Assembly (NCBI GenBank): GCA_025890175.1
Contig: JANPYM010000010.1
Location: 560,779-624,778, forward strand
Length of the DNA: 64,000 bases
DNA from: Ciborinia camelliae
Taxonomy: Eukaryota > Ascomycota > Leotiomycetes > Helotiales > Sclerotiniaceae
Direction of reading: 5' to 3'
Under the pieces are notes generated by a model. It did no database searches. It was not told the origin of the DNA and saw only the letters and a program-made list of their open reading frames with translations. This document shows, in pieces, positions 1 through 11,700 of this stretch. How positions within the stretch are numbered: the first letter of the stretch is position 1; each line of letters begins with the position of its first letter. A program made the position numbers and the translations under genes.

Positions 1-58
1 AATGAAAAATGAAAAATGAAAAATGAAAAATGAAAAATGAAAAATGAAAAATGAAAAA
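1..58. repeat. Heptamer microsatellite at the left window edge
   Basis: Eight tandem copies of AATGAAA followed by a partial copy open the window, so the array may continue to the left. It is simple-sequence DNA with no coding signal. Confidence 0.95.
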
Positions 59-2431
59 CGTTCTTTCATATCTAAGGTACCTACCTATATTTATCTGTGT
101 AAATCATGTATTTTTACTTGATGTCTTTACCTCAGACTATTTATATATATACTCGATAATTACCCACTCTATTCTATTCTATCTAGATACTCTATTCTAT
201 CTCCCTAGATAATATAATATAATCCGGATTGAGATATTATATTGTATGCATTGTATGTATTATATTATATTTGGATGTTGGATGTTTTTGAGGCGGGGCG
301 GGGTAGGGAGGGAGGGAGGGAGGTAGGTATACTATGCTATACGATTTGGATTTGTATGGATTTGTATGGATTTTCATTTATAGAGAGCTATAGCTACCCA
401 CCTATGGAATTATTAGAGTGAGATGGGGATAAGGGGGGTGGGGATGACGGTTTGCGATTCAGATTAGGATAAGTTATTTAATTATTAGATTATGGTAGGA
501 GAGGAAGAGAGAGAGGGAGATACTGATGCTAATGCTGATGCTAGAGAATGAATGTTGGTGTAAGAATAAATGGATACAAATATCATACTCCGTGGTGAGT
601 TTGGGATTTAATATACATACTGATTATACAATGCATGCACATTCACAACCCGAACAGAATGGCGAGAATTCCGAAGGGTATAAACTACGAGCAAGGGAAA
701 CTGGCCCGGGACTTCACAGGTGCGATTTGGCATATGGTAAGAACTTGGGAAGCTATTGATATTTCTGTGCAGAGAATTTTCATCCGGTGAGGTTTTCTCA
801 ACGTGGGAGGTTGAGCTGCAAGTCCTGATTTGATTGAGAGATATTGCTATCATAGGTATCATGACAGATTATCTTTTGGGGAAAAGGAAGAGGTAGCGAG
901 ATTTCTGTATATATCACCTCACCTACCTATCACTTTCTTTCTCAACATGGTTCGGATCTCGCTCTTCTAAATTCTATCTGATATGAGGAGGTGGATTGTT
1001 ATTCGTGCGTAAAGTACACACTTTTCCGCCCCCTCTTTTCACTGGATTTGCTGGATCACTGCATCGGATTCTCCCACAGAGATTCAAGAGGCTGGTCTCT
1101 CTTCCGCTTTCAAAACACGATTCATTGATACCGCTGCCCGAAGTTAGTCTTGCGGGTACATAATGTATCTCCTAATGTTGGAACCGGACCTCTTCGTTGA
1201 TATTCTTTCTAGATAGCTTCGATGTCGCTTGCAAGGAAGGAACTGTCAAAAAATGAGAACCTTTCCTCCTATTTTCAACCCGTCATTGGCCAGAAGCTAG
1301 GACTTCTAGATTTCCAACCAAAATTTCTTTCTGTGTCTCTTTTCGAAGTGACATTCGTTGATGGGGCTTCAGTTTGACCTTGGTGATGAGCTCGGTATCT
1401 AGAGTGAATATAGATCATGGCCATATCTTGAGCTCAGTGATGACGGCGTATTTTGTATATGCCCCGCTCTTGTCGCATTTCATATCACATATTTCAATAG
1501 TTGATATTAAATTCCATATCACCGGTATTGTTAAGTTTCTTGTGACATATTTACATTGTTTGTTCAAAATGTATTGAAATACTGGAATTCTATATATTCT
1601 ATTTACCTTACGGTTAGATATATTTCTTGAAAAATGGGTAATATTGAACCTATATTCATTAGAATTCGATAAATACCATGGCCATTTATCGAATTCCAGA
1701 AATTCAACATAACCTATCTATTGCGAATGATATCACCATTGACACACATTAGTGTGGTGTGATAGGCCTCAATATCATTCACCATAATATTAACAGTTAT
1801 TACACTATTCCCATCACTGCTTGAGCTTACATGTTTGGCCATTGGAAGGAGATTACTACAGTCAGTTTTCTGGACCCTGGAAAGATTCTGTACGGTCAAT
1901 ACGGTTAGTGACTGGGCTGGAGACCATATTGGGCTTTTGTTCTTCAGTCATTTGAATGGCATTGGTACAGCCAATCTTCTTGGACTAGAGGGTTCTTCTA
2001 CAGCCAGTGGCAGTTATTAGACGCTAGCTGGGGATAGAACCATACATGACGTAGATATGATGAGTTTGCTGGACCTAAAAGGCTGTATTACAGATCTAAT
2101 GCTCACTAAGCTAGGCTTAGTGTTCACTTGTCGGCAAATCTATCATTCTCATTGGATCTATTGATATGATGACATGACACTGATGATTCAATTGTTTTGA
2201 TTGAGAATTCTTTAGTGTCTTGTATCAATTCTTATACAGCCAGTATCAGCCGTATCTTTCATCGACAAAGGGTATTTATTTTGCTCAAAGTTGCTCCCAG
2301 AAACAACATCTTTCCTTCATCACACACACAAATACAAACATAACAAACACACTCACAATACTCACAACACCCACAATCACAACAATCACAAATACAAACA
2401 CCATCACAGTTCTTTCAGAAAATCATTCAAA
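59..2431. other. Intergenic region upstream of the secreted protein gene
   Basis: I see no convincing gene here. The region holds simple-sequence DNA (a GGGAGG run near 303-322 and short CCTACCTA tracts near 80), a perfect inverted repeat at 1662-1696, and an 8-bp-arm palindrome near 2104-2122 (CACTAAGC, TAG, GCTTAGTG). The last 120 bases before the gene at 2432 are a CA-rich stretch made of CACAAATACAAACA-like units, probably the 5' untranslated leader. The short open frames at 526-759 and 1374-1577 lack family resemblance and look accidental. Confidence 0.6.
1662..1696. repeat. Perfect 13-bp inverted repeat around an NcoI-like centre
   Basis: GAATTCGATAAAT (1662-1674) is followed after a 9-base spacer containing CCATGG by its exact reverse complement ATTTATCGAATTC (1684-1696). 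It can form a hairpin or cruciform. The arms are short and I see no flanking coding sequence, so it may be the remnant of a miniature element or a binding site; which of these cannot be told from the sequence. Confidence 0.85.
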
Positions 2432-3263
2432 ATGATCTTTCATTCTCTTCTCACAGTTTGTGCCTTACTTTTGCTATGCGCAACTGCCTCCGCAGCTCCA
2501 GCTCCGGCTCCTGGTGGTTTTGCTGTTCTCAATTCTCCAACAGTCAGAGATACAACATCTGACTGTGACGCACAGTCAGAGCTGGGAGATTTTGTCCTGA
2601 ATGTAAGTTCTCATAGCTCTTTTTATTTTATTGTTCAGTAACTAATGCAAAATTCAACAGTTTGATGATATCCCACCATCATCTGTTCCAAGCGCCACCG
2701 TCACAGACATCAAGCCAGAGGCATTATTGAATCCATACCATCATTTTACCTTTTCCGATGGCTTTAAGGTGGTTCCCCCAGCAAATCCTCTACCATATGT
2801 TCCTGCTACGGCACCATTATTTCTCGAATTCCTGCCAAGCCTCGATGTTGTTGGATCAGATGTCTCAACTGGAGTAAATACACAATACTACAACTGGTCC
2901 GGCCAAATCGGCACCGGTGATAAAGAACAGACCGGTTGCTTCCAATTTAACTTTTATGCGGCATGGGTTGGTTGTATTCATTCAGGAGTTGAATGTATTT
3001 TCAAGTTTTCTGGATACAAATATGACACCACTCTTAAGACGACTTCTCAAGTTGCCTACCAAGAGTTCACTGTCCCAGATTGTCCCTCTTCTTCCGGTTG
3101 CACTCTGACACGCGTGGGACTGGATTCTAGCTTCAAGGACTTGAGTCACGTCTTGGTGAATGCCAATTCTGCTTCTTATCCAAAGCTTTGGTGGATGGAC
3201 GAACTTGCCCTAGGCTGGTATGACAATCATTGTTCCGTAGGCACTTGCCGCGCAACGTCATAA
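2432..3263 (+). CDS. Small secreted protein resembling DUF7371 proteins
   Basis: Two exons, 2432-2602 and 2661-3263, separated by a 58-bp intron with GTAAGT donor, ACTAAT branch-like site and AACAG acceptor. The join is in phase and gives 257 residues. The start is the ATG at 2432, which begins a clean signal peptide (MIFHSLLTVCALLLLCATA, cleavage near ASAAPAPAP), not the longer open frame that runs upstream. The mature part has a conserved pattern: an FDDIP box, then NPYHHFTFSDGF, a hydrophobic core, and a C-terminal stretch with four cysteines ending near WYDNHCSVGTC. From memory this layout matches fungal secreted proteins annotated DUF7371, whose function is unknown. No catalytic residues are recognisable. 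Likely an extracellular or wall protein. Confidence 0.85.
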
Positions 3264-4065
3264 TTGCATTGGGCCTTAGCAGCACAACGTATGTCTGGGA
3301 TTATTACGATCATGGGTGGGCTAAGTTTGGAGGATACGGGGGAGTGAGAGGGGTGGGGGCTTGAGACTCGAGAGATCGTGAATCTTCATTCCAAATATTG
3401 AGGATAAGCTTCTCTTGAAAAAATCATTGCTCTTTCTTGCCTTCTACGTGGTCGGAAGTTTGCCCTTGTCGCTTCTGACTTTGCTTATTTTCGCCCCTTT
3501 TTTCTTTATTTGCTCACATGGTTGATCACTCAACATACAATCATCAATGTATTTATTAGCTTATTAGCACTTACAATATACTTATAACACACCCACAATT
3601 ATCTTCTGATGACATTGCCTGAGATAATGAAATTTCTTCTGATTTAGTCCACTCGTGACATATTGATTAGTGATGACATTAATTGACAAGCTTAAGTAGA
3701 TTGCGAGCGTGATTTTGACTGCCTTGCCGTCTTCACCAAAATGAATATTTTTGTAATAATCGACCATTCAAAACTCTCTTTTATTACCTATCGAGTGGGA
3801 CAATTGAGAGGTTGAAGCGAAGCTAAAGATGTACGAGATATTAGTGCGAACAAACTAACTACGGGGGGGGGTTGCGATCATGGCACGGTTGATCAGCTAA
3901 GATGAAGCGAATTTACTAATATTCTTCTTCCTTTATAAAGACATTTTTGATTTCGTACTTGCACTCTCATCAATCAATTTTGTACTTGCACTCTCATCAA
4001 TCAATTTTTTTCCAACTCTCAAATATATATTTTTCTCGGCAACCCCTCGAGCTCTAGTTATAAAT
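3264..4065. other. Intergenic region with a two-copy 27-bp tandem repeat
   Basis: No gene is visible. Two exact copies of a 26-bp unit that begins GTACTTGCACTCTCATC lie at 3955-3980 and 3982-4007, a period of 27 bp, just upstream of the gene at 4066. A TATAAAT stands immediately before that ATG. A G9 run occurs near 3863. Confidence 0.75.
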
Positions 4066-4647
4066 ATGGATATTCAATGGGACATCCACCCATTATTCGG
4101 AGAACCTACCGAATTCGAACTACTTAACACAATAAAACCCCTCACATGTCCTTATGCTTCTACGCCTGAGGTTCCGGCCTGGGTTCTCATGCTGGATCAT
4201 ATACTGCATCAAATACTGAAATTTCTGTGTATGGTACTTGTACTTGGGATATACATAGTATATTTTTACCTTGCACGTCTCGGGAATCCCGGGATACGAA
4301 AAATACACACAAACTTCCAGGAATATCTTAGATTGGCTCAAGAGCGAATCGCTCTTGAGCGATCTCCTCCCATAAATACCGAGGCTCAGGTAATTATGGG
4401 ATTGGCTCGAGAACACTTCCCGTTTCCTGAAAAAAAGAACAGGGTATGGAAGAAGAAGAAGGAGGAGATGAAAAGGGAGAGAGAGAAAGGGCAGAAGGTG
4501 AAGGAGATGGTGAAAAAGATGAAGAAGACAAAAGATAAGATGGAGAAGATGGATGAGAAGAAGAAACAAGGACAGGCTAAAAGAACGTGGGAGGCTTGGA
4601 AAAAAAGAGAAAGTAAAAGATGCAATGTAGAGGAGAAACTTAAGTAG
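4066..4647 (+). CDS. Unrecognised single-pass membrane protein with lysine-rich coiled coil
   Basis: Single-exon open frame of 193 residues. Residues about 1-38 are polar and contain a PEVPAW turn. Residues about 45-70 are a strongly hydrophobic helix (ILKFLCMVLVLGIYIVYFYL) that should span a membrane. From about 125 to the end the protein is a highly charged lysine/glutamate helix with repeated KKM/KEM units, probably a coiled coil. I do not recognise a family. A spliced alternative is possible, and the low-complexity tail means the ORF could be partly fortuitous, but the hydrophobic segment and the non-repetitive N-terminal half argue for a real gene. A 27-bp tandem repeat starts about 85 bases past the stop. 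Confidence 0.5.
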   Translation: MDIQWDIHPLFGEPTEFELLNTIKPLTCPYASTPEVPAWVLMLDHILHQILKFLCMVLVLGIYIVYFYLARLGNPGIRKIHTNFQEYLRLAQERIALERSPPINTEAQVIMGLAREHFPFPEKKNRVWKKKKEEMKREREKGQKVKEMVKKMKKTKDKMEKMDEKKKQGQAKRTWEAWKKRESKRCNVEEKLK

Positions 4648-6145
4648 AACTTGAGTTGAAGAGGAGGAGTAGAGGTATGGGGCGAAGGTTATGTTTGAAG
4701 CAAGACACTTGGAGAGAGAGGAGGGAGAGAAGGGGTAATGGGCGAGGTTCTTGGAGAAGGGGTAATGGGTGAGGTTCTTGGAGAAGGGGTAATGGGCGAG
4801 GTTCTTGGATCAGGGGTAATGGGCGAGGTTTATGGAGAAGGGAAGGGGGTGAAAGATCGATATATTCCCGCACAAAATGGGAGAAGAAAAAGCTACAGAG
4901 TCAATTTGGAGAAAGGATGAGAGAAAATAGAAGGGATTAAGTGACGATGGAAAAAACACGATCATTATTTTCAAGGATAGAGCGTCATATCTATCTAACA
5001 AGAAATAATACAAATTTACACCAAAACTTACCAAAACTCGCATCAATTTGATCAAATTGGTAATTCTATTCAAGTTAAATCAAGTCAAACCCTTCAATGC
5101 TGCCTTTTAGACATAATTATACACATTTTGGACATGTGGTTGTAAGAAACTATTTAATTCGTATATTTGCTAGGGAGCACCACCTGATCCTTTTGAACAT
5201 TTGTCAATAGTCATCATCCTCCCAAAAGCCCACTTCAAGATATCTCCCCCCCTTTCGTTCACGCCTCCATTATTCTGGTATATGTAGGTATGTATGTAAG
5301 AGAGGAGAGGGCACTACCGGAAAAGCCGGAAATGGGTGTGAGTGGATGGTCATTCATTAGGTAAGTAGGTGTTCTTGAATATGGGCGTAGCGGTATATTT
5401 GGAGACTTCACAAGTGTCACGATAATAATCCAGTTATGTTATTGGACTGATGGATGACAAATTCGTTGGACTAATATGGTAGGACATTGATGGTGTAGGT
5501 GATTTAACTTCATTAGTCCAGGCCAAGCTTAAGCTTGTTATTAGCCCCCGTAAGTCCGAAAATACTTGGCATGGGACAATGAGAGTCTGGCGTTTCTCTC
5601 TCCGCACTTCTTGAATCATTGATTTCTGTTGCTGACTTTCATATTGCCACATCTGGAGATGTTTGAATTTTTGAATAGAGAATGGGAGAAATCACTTCAT
5701 CGTTGTTGAGCATTTTATATAGCTGGGAAGTAGGTATGCATGCATTACTTTGTAAGTAACGGCAGTTACGCTTGGACTGTGGGGAACCATAAACCGTTCA
5801 GCTAAATATCTTGATTGTGTGTATGACTTAACTTCATTGGAGTAGCTGGTGCTGATCTTCGGTTTCCAAGGTTGTTAGTGAAAAGAATGGTCTATTTCGT
5901 CATAGACCGAAGGTTGGTGCGCCACACAGTACATAAATAGATAATTTTGGATATACCTTTTTTCTTTCCTTATTTCTTTTCATTCTCTAGCATACTTGCA
6001 TTGGAAATCAACAGCATGTTAAACATTAGAAAAGTTGAAATATCTCTATCTACATCTTTAAGACAATCACGATCCTATCCAGATGGCCACTAAGGATGCT
6101 GTTTGCAACTATAATTCTGAGTTAAGCCCCTTTCAAACATGGATA
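4648..6145. other. Intergenic region after the coiled-coil gene
   Basis: Apart from the minisatellite at 4732-4839, I see no gene. The AAGCTTAAGCTT near 5525-5536 is a short palindrome. Sequence composition is AT-rich without sustained codon structure. Confidence 0.6.
4732..4839 (+). repeat. Four-copy 27-bp minisatellite
   Basis: Four tandem copies of a 27-bp unit that begins GGGGTAATGGGCGAGGTTC. The first two differ by one transition (GGGCGAGG versus GGGTGAGG) and the last two carry further changes. Because 27 is a multiple of three the array stays open in one frame and would read as a GEVLGEGVM repeat, but there is no supporting gene structure around it. Confidence 0.9.
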
Positions 6146-6196
6146 TTGTTGATATAAAATAGTTCTACATACACTAGCTCGATACACAATAATAAC
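6146..6196 (+). repeat. Dispersed repeat, copy A
   Basis: Begins TTGTTGATATAAAATAG and continues through TTCTACATACACTAGCTCG to ACAATAATAAC. It is nearly identical to copy B 130 bp downstream in the same orientation, and to the reverse complement of copy C at 7101-7150. Similar ends recur at 33774, 34174, 54911 and 63668. This looks like the terminal sequence of a miniature inverted-repeat element. Confidence 0.85.
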
Positions 6197-6210
6197 AAAA
6201 GATATGCGCA

Positions 6211-6884
6211 ATGTTTGTTGGAGCTTTCCTGGCCATCATCATAATTCTTATAGCAACTGGTATACATGTGTCTATTTATTGATATAAAATAGTTCTACAT
6301 ACCCTAGCTCGATACACAATAATAATATCAACAATACTATTTATGAGAATCCTACAAATACAGAGTCAAGGAAAGCCAGGGCTACGCTCTTTTGGGAGCT
6401 CCTTCGAACACCAAAAGAAGATCGCAACGAACGATTACTCGATCTCTGCTACAAACACGTCACCGAAAAGTTCCCGGAAACCGAGGAACTTTATTTTGCA
6501 ACAAATGAAGTGCTTGAGCACTTGGACAAAAGACTTCATGATCACGAATACAAATGGAAAGATGTGGGCGATAAGAGTAAAAGAATTTATCATCGCTTCC
6601 ATTCTCAAAGTCATGGTAAATTGGCAGGTCGAGCGCTGAGGTATGACTATGATTACCACGAATTTCAAGTCCCGACTTTTGATTCTGTGGAGAAGGCAAG
6701 AAATTCAACAGGTTCTGGGAAGGAAACTAAGAAGCGCAAGGCTGAAGAAAAGAAAGTTGACGAGGTTAGACAATTGATCTGGAAAATGGCAAGAACGAAA
6801 CGAGAAGAAAAGAAAGAACTCTCCTTTCGTAATGAAAAGGAGGGGGAATACTGGAGTGGACTTCTGAACTGGGCAGAGATGTAA
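6211..6884 (+). CDS. Unrecognised protein encoded between inverted repeat ends
   Basis: A continuous reading frame runs to the stop at 6884, much longer than its first in-frame ATG at 6510 suggests: the same frame is open back to about 6300 and reads as ordinary protein (charged, helical, few repeats). A plausible model uses ATG 6211, exon 6211-6259 encoding a hydrophobic leader (MFVGAFLAIIIILIAT), a donor GTATAC at 6260, an acceptor CAG at 6363 and exon 6364-6884, which is in phase and yields about 189 residues. The intron would then contain repeat copy B. The body has an HDHEYKWKDVGDKSKRIYHR segment followed by a lysine/glutamate-rich helix. I recognise no family; it could be cargo of a mobile element or an orphan secreted protein. 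The stretch from 6364 on is more certain than the first exon. Confidence 0.45.
6279..6328 (+). repeat. Dispersed repeat, copy B
   Basis: Same sequence as copy A with few changes (for example ACCCTAGC in place of ACACTAGC). It lies in the proposed intron of the gene 6211-6884. With copy C it makes an inverted pair of about 870 bp. Confidence 0.85.
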
Positions 6885-7100
6885 ACCTTGTTATTGTAAT
6901 GGTAATAAAGTGGGAAATGGAGGCAGAGATGTGGCACCCAGATGAGAAGGACGCGGGTGGAGGGTGTAAGGCGGATTCCGGGTATCGCACATGTAGGAGG
7001 TTGCATTGAGGATGGCGTAATCATTTTGGGCCTGGGCTGGAGAAAGGATAGGGCTATCTTTATGGCGGTATGTGCAAAATGGATAGAAATTATCGATGAT

Positions 7101-7150
7101 ATTATTATTGTGTATCGAGCTAGTGTATTTAGAACTACTTTATATCAACA
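7101..7150 (-). repeat. Dispersed repeat, copy C (inverted)
   Basis: Reverse complement begins TTGATATAAAGTAGTTCTAA and continues through ATACACTAGCTCGATACAC. It faces copies A and B and closes a roughly 1 kb interval that contains the open frame 6211-6884. Confidence 0.85.
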
Positions 7151-8716
7151 GAAATGGCAATGGATTTGAAGTTGGAAAATTGCTATCTTACTGAGAATTT
7201 CCCCTCCCCCCCGGGGGCATATATGAATGGGAAATGCTCCAATTCGAATTCTATATCGGTAGTCAGTAAAGCCACCGTGGCAACGGATAGACCTTTTCGA
7301 TCTTTAACTATAACGGTATAAGATGAGGAGGTGTATTTGTTATATCAATTTGTGGAGGTTAAGGTGACTTGTAAGTGGAGATTTGACGGACTAGGATCAT
7401 AGGAAAATCAGTCGCAGATAAAATATAAAAGTTTCTGAATACAATGATGATAATTTGAAATTCCAGCAAGAACTACCATTCTAAATGATATAAATATGTT
7501 TCCCCTCGGCATTGATTGAAAGTTCAGCATCATCGATTAAACTTGGTGAAATTAGGAGTACTATCCCCATTGGTCGAAATTTGAATGATTTAAAGAACTG
7601 TAGAAGGATTTGTTCAAGCTACCATCCATATGAGAGTCTCTGGATGATGGTTGTTCTTATTTGAATTCCATAACAGTGTAGATACATTAAGTCAACCACG
7701 TGACATTGCGTGCCGGCGGCTCGATATATACCTATTTTACCTTTTCATAGACCTTTGAAAAATAATGTCCTTCATCTTATATCTCGATATTTTCTATGAG
7801 TTGATACCTACATGGTGTGGTTGATATCTTGGCCAATCACGAGACCAATGCTTTGGGGAAGATAATGTTGTGTTCCGCGAGCCTTGTCGCGCTCCAACTT
7901 CTTCATACTTCTATTTCCCACAGGCAACAATAATATCTTAAGGCATTATAAATAACATTGACAGTTAAATGTCATACGGTGAATGGAGATCATTGATCAC
8001 ATAATGGAGAGCTGAAATTCCAAAGCGCAAATAAATTTCAATATTCTTCATATTTATCCAGAAAGTGCCTTCCTCAACTCCTTACTGTAACGTTAACTGC
8101 ATCTTTTCACCGAGATTATTTTCATTCATTGGTTCAATTGAATTATGATGCAGGTGATGACATCAATGGCAAAACTACACTGCCCACAGCCGCATGCACA
8201 CGCGACATCCATAGGTTGATGGATTGGATGAACTCTAACGATCAGCGGTGCAAATCACCGAGTAGCGGGATGTGAACGACTTCGATATTTGTATTGAGGC
8301 TCAAGAACTCGATTTTCATCCTGGAAGTCTCTGAAAACCCTTGCATTCTTGAAGATTTCTAATGTCAGACAAGGCTGTTGTAGAGATTCCTGAAGGCCAG
8401 GTTCCACAGACCTTCGTATTTTGGCGTATGGGCGTCACTGGGCTTGATGCTGCGCAAAATTAATTCTCTTTTCTGATAACTCGGTGTTATGAGATGCTGT
8501 ATTCTTGAAGGGATCAAGGCTATGCAGTTTGGCTCTTGTGCACGTTTATATTAATGGCCATGTTTTGCTACCACCTTTCCATTATCTTTCTGTTTTTCAT
8601 CAGTATTGCTTACTGCAATTCATATAACGGCTTTCCTCTCCTTCTCTCATTTAATTTCACCTCATATCTTGTTAGAAAACTTAATTGGTCATAAGTTGCT
8701 GACCCCTCTCTTTACA
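7151..8716. other. Intergenic region upstream of the NLR gene
   Basis: No gene is visible. A C8/G5 junction (CCCCCCCCGGGGG) occurs near 7206. The frame is frequently interrupted by stops on both strands. The 5' leader and promoter of the NLR gene must lie in the last few hundred bases, where pyrimidine-rich DNA precedes the ATG at 8717. Confidence 0.55.
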
Positions 8717-11700
8717 ATGAGTCTATCAGACACTGGCACAAAGTCGATTGGCCCTGAAGAACTAGCCATTGTTGGGCTGATGGAAGCTATCTTTAATCTT
8801 GCAGATAGTGGCACCCTATTTGTCACCAAACTCGACCAGTTGCGATCGCGAACAAAATTGCCATCTGTCATTCCAGGCCTGAGTAAACTTAAGCTCTTTA
8901 TTACAAGTTGTTGGAAGATTGTTGGCTAATAAGCGGTACAGATGCTCTTACTCCAGTGAAGGAAAAGGTTAGCTGGCTGGTGGGCATAATCAAAAGACAT
9001 GTAAGACTATCCATGCATTCTTCAACTGTGAAGCTAGGGTCGACAATCAAATGGTCTCTCGGGCTTGGATGCCTTATGGCACTCTTCCATGGCTGGCTTC
9101 ATAACCAATAACGGAATGGCTCTGTAGGCTTAGATGCCTCATGATACTCTTCAGTATTTGAATGCGAACGGTATAATGGCCTCATTGTTGACATAGTGTC
9201 GATGATGTTGATTATTATCATTTTTGTATTTAGCAGCAACTAATTACCGGCAATAGGTCGAAAAAGAGACAATACAACATGCTAATGCAGAGAGTCGACA
9301 ATCGGTCTCAAGTATCATTAAGATCTGTACTTTTCAGCTGAAATACTTGAGCAATCGAATATTTGTGGCCGCAGGATCACCAATATCCCAGAAGACAGCA
9401 TTAATATCACTGTTTGGTAAGAAGAAGGATATCTTGGAACGAGTAAACTTTATCGACGTCCAAGCGAAAGATCTAACTCGACTACTCGATTATCTCAATA
9501 ACGTTCGCCCAAGTCCTCGACCGGGACCGTCGATCTCAAATCCCCCAACAAGCTTGGTTCCAAGAGTTCCATGCAATGACTTCGTTGGCAGAGATAAGAT
9601 GTTGGAAGAATTACAAAGACAGATGAATACGACAGGCCAGGTTGCTCTAGATGGGCCTCCTGGAATTGGGTGAGAATGCATTTTCTGTTGTGTTTTTTTC
9701 TATAAACCAACTGACACCATGCATAGTAAGTCGGAGATTTGTCTTCAGTATGCTCGGAAACTCCAAGATAAAGCTCTGATGAAATGGATTTTCTGGGTCG
9801 ATGGTAGAGACCCGACAAGCTCATTTGCAAACATTGCCAGATATCTTGGTCTTGATCTTTCGAACCAAGAAAGCCCTGCCAGCGCGGTACTTCAATGGAT
9901 AACCAAATCCAAAGATGAGTCACTCATAATCGTAGACGATGTCGACGATGTAGATTCTGTGGAACAATCATATTACACTTCCAAAAGACTTCTAGAAGCT
10001 CTCAAAGAGTCACACAGTGAAGTTTCCAAGCGAAATAAGTCAGAACCCTTAGGATTTGCGGTTGCGTCCCTCTCTCCGTCGTCACTCAAAAATATCTACT
10101 CACTAAGAACAACGAAAGTCACACCACAAAATCACCGTGGAAACCTCCTAATCTCATCGAAAGCGCTCATCGCACAAAATCAAACGATGTTTAAGAGACG
10201 CTTACCCGTGGAGACAGTTACTCCTTTGCCTATTCCAGAAGCTACCAAACTTTTACAGGACCTGATTCCAAAATCATTGCTATCTTCTAAAAGCGACTAT
10301 GAAGTTATAATAAAACTGGTTGGTCAAATGCCTGGGTCTCTTAAACAAGCAGCAAGTAGGTGTTCCAAGCTTTTCGTGCCAAATAATTGCAATACCTGAC
10401 TTCATTCTCAGAATATATTGAAGATACCAGCACGACGACCGGACAATATATTTCCGAGCTCAAAACCCAAAACTGCGACACACCCACAAGCTCTGATGAC
10501 GACGCTCAAATTGCAGCAATAAGAATCTCGAAGACATTTTCCAGTAATAAAATGTTCAAATCACTTCTAAGTGTTCTACGCAGTGCACATGTTGAAAACG
10601 GTAAAATTATGAAGTCTGTGGATGCTCAACTTCTACAGTATTCTTCTGATCTAGAGCGAGTTTGGTCGAAGCGGACAGCTCAGGGTACCCAGCCTGACAA
10701 TACACTACCTGCTTTCATCAAAGAGCACCACAAAAGAATATCTTGCTTACTAGTTCCGGGGGATCCTATTGAACAGACTGATCATTTTTCATTCGCGTCT
10801 CCCCGCCTCTCTCCAATCAACCCTCCAGATTCGGGTATCTCCCGAAAGTCTTCATTCTCAGTAAGAGGACTTTCTGGGAAGATGTCAAGGCAAAGCAGTA
10901 TCACCGAACAGGAGAAGCAGATGCTAACTTCCAAAGTAACTTTGACAGATAGGGTGCGATGTGCCACGATTGATGAATCCAAAAACCTCGAAAGATTCTA
11001 TTTCAACGAAGAGGCGTTTGGTCGATTTGTGATCAATGTACTCCATGATTTGGATACACTTCATCGAACTGAACACGACTCACCGCTATTTTCCCAAGCT
11101 GAACATATATCGGAGCTAACATCTCTTGCAATCAAGGCGTGGAGTTCATTCTGTAGAACTACAACCGTTACATACCATGTGGAATGGGAACTTCTCCAAG
11201 TATTGGATAACGAATTTTATCCTGATCAACATCTATCCGCTATTGCTGCAATAAGTGGAAGTGCTGACCTTGCCGAGATTATCTCTTGCGGAGAGTACAT
11301 TTCGAAGTTTTGGAAACATGGGTCTCATTTGCTAGATGCATTAGATGAGCCCAAATGTCAATGGGGTCGCCATGAAAATAGCAGTATGTGAATTTCTCTT
11401 GTTTGCTTCAATACCGCAAGGAAATGCTAACTTGTTGTAGCGAAAATCAATGATGGAACTATCATTGACATTTCCGAGTCAAAAAATGAGCTTGGCCGAC
11501 CACATATACTCAAGGTGACAGTTCAAGGATCGGAAGAAGTCCAATCAGATATCGCTCAAACTCTAGCATGGTTGGCAGCTGCCGTTAGATACTCAAACCA
11601 CAAGAACCTGCATGAATCTCGATCATCTATTGGTTTTTACCTTGAAGACGGTGCTTTAAATTGTACAATTAATTCCCTCCCACTTACGAGTTTGGTCAAC

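Noticed and set aside
4738..4920. Open frame reading GEVLGEGVM repeats
   Set aside because: It is produced by a 27-bp minisatellite that happens to be a multiple of three; there is no start context or non-repetitive coding part.
8883..8907. A 25-bp intron to join the first two NLR exon frames
   Set aside because: Too short for a fungal intron; the 59-bp intron 8883-8941 has a proper branch site and acceptor and also keeps the frame.
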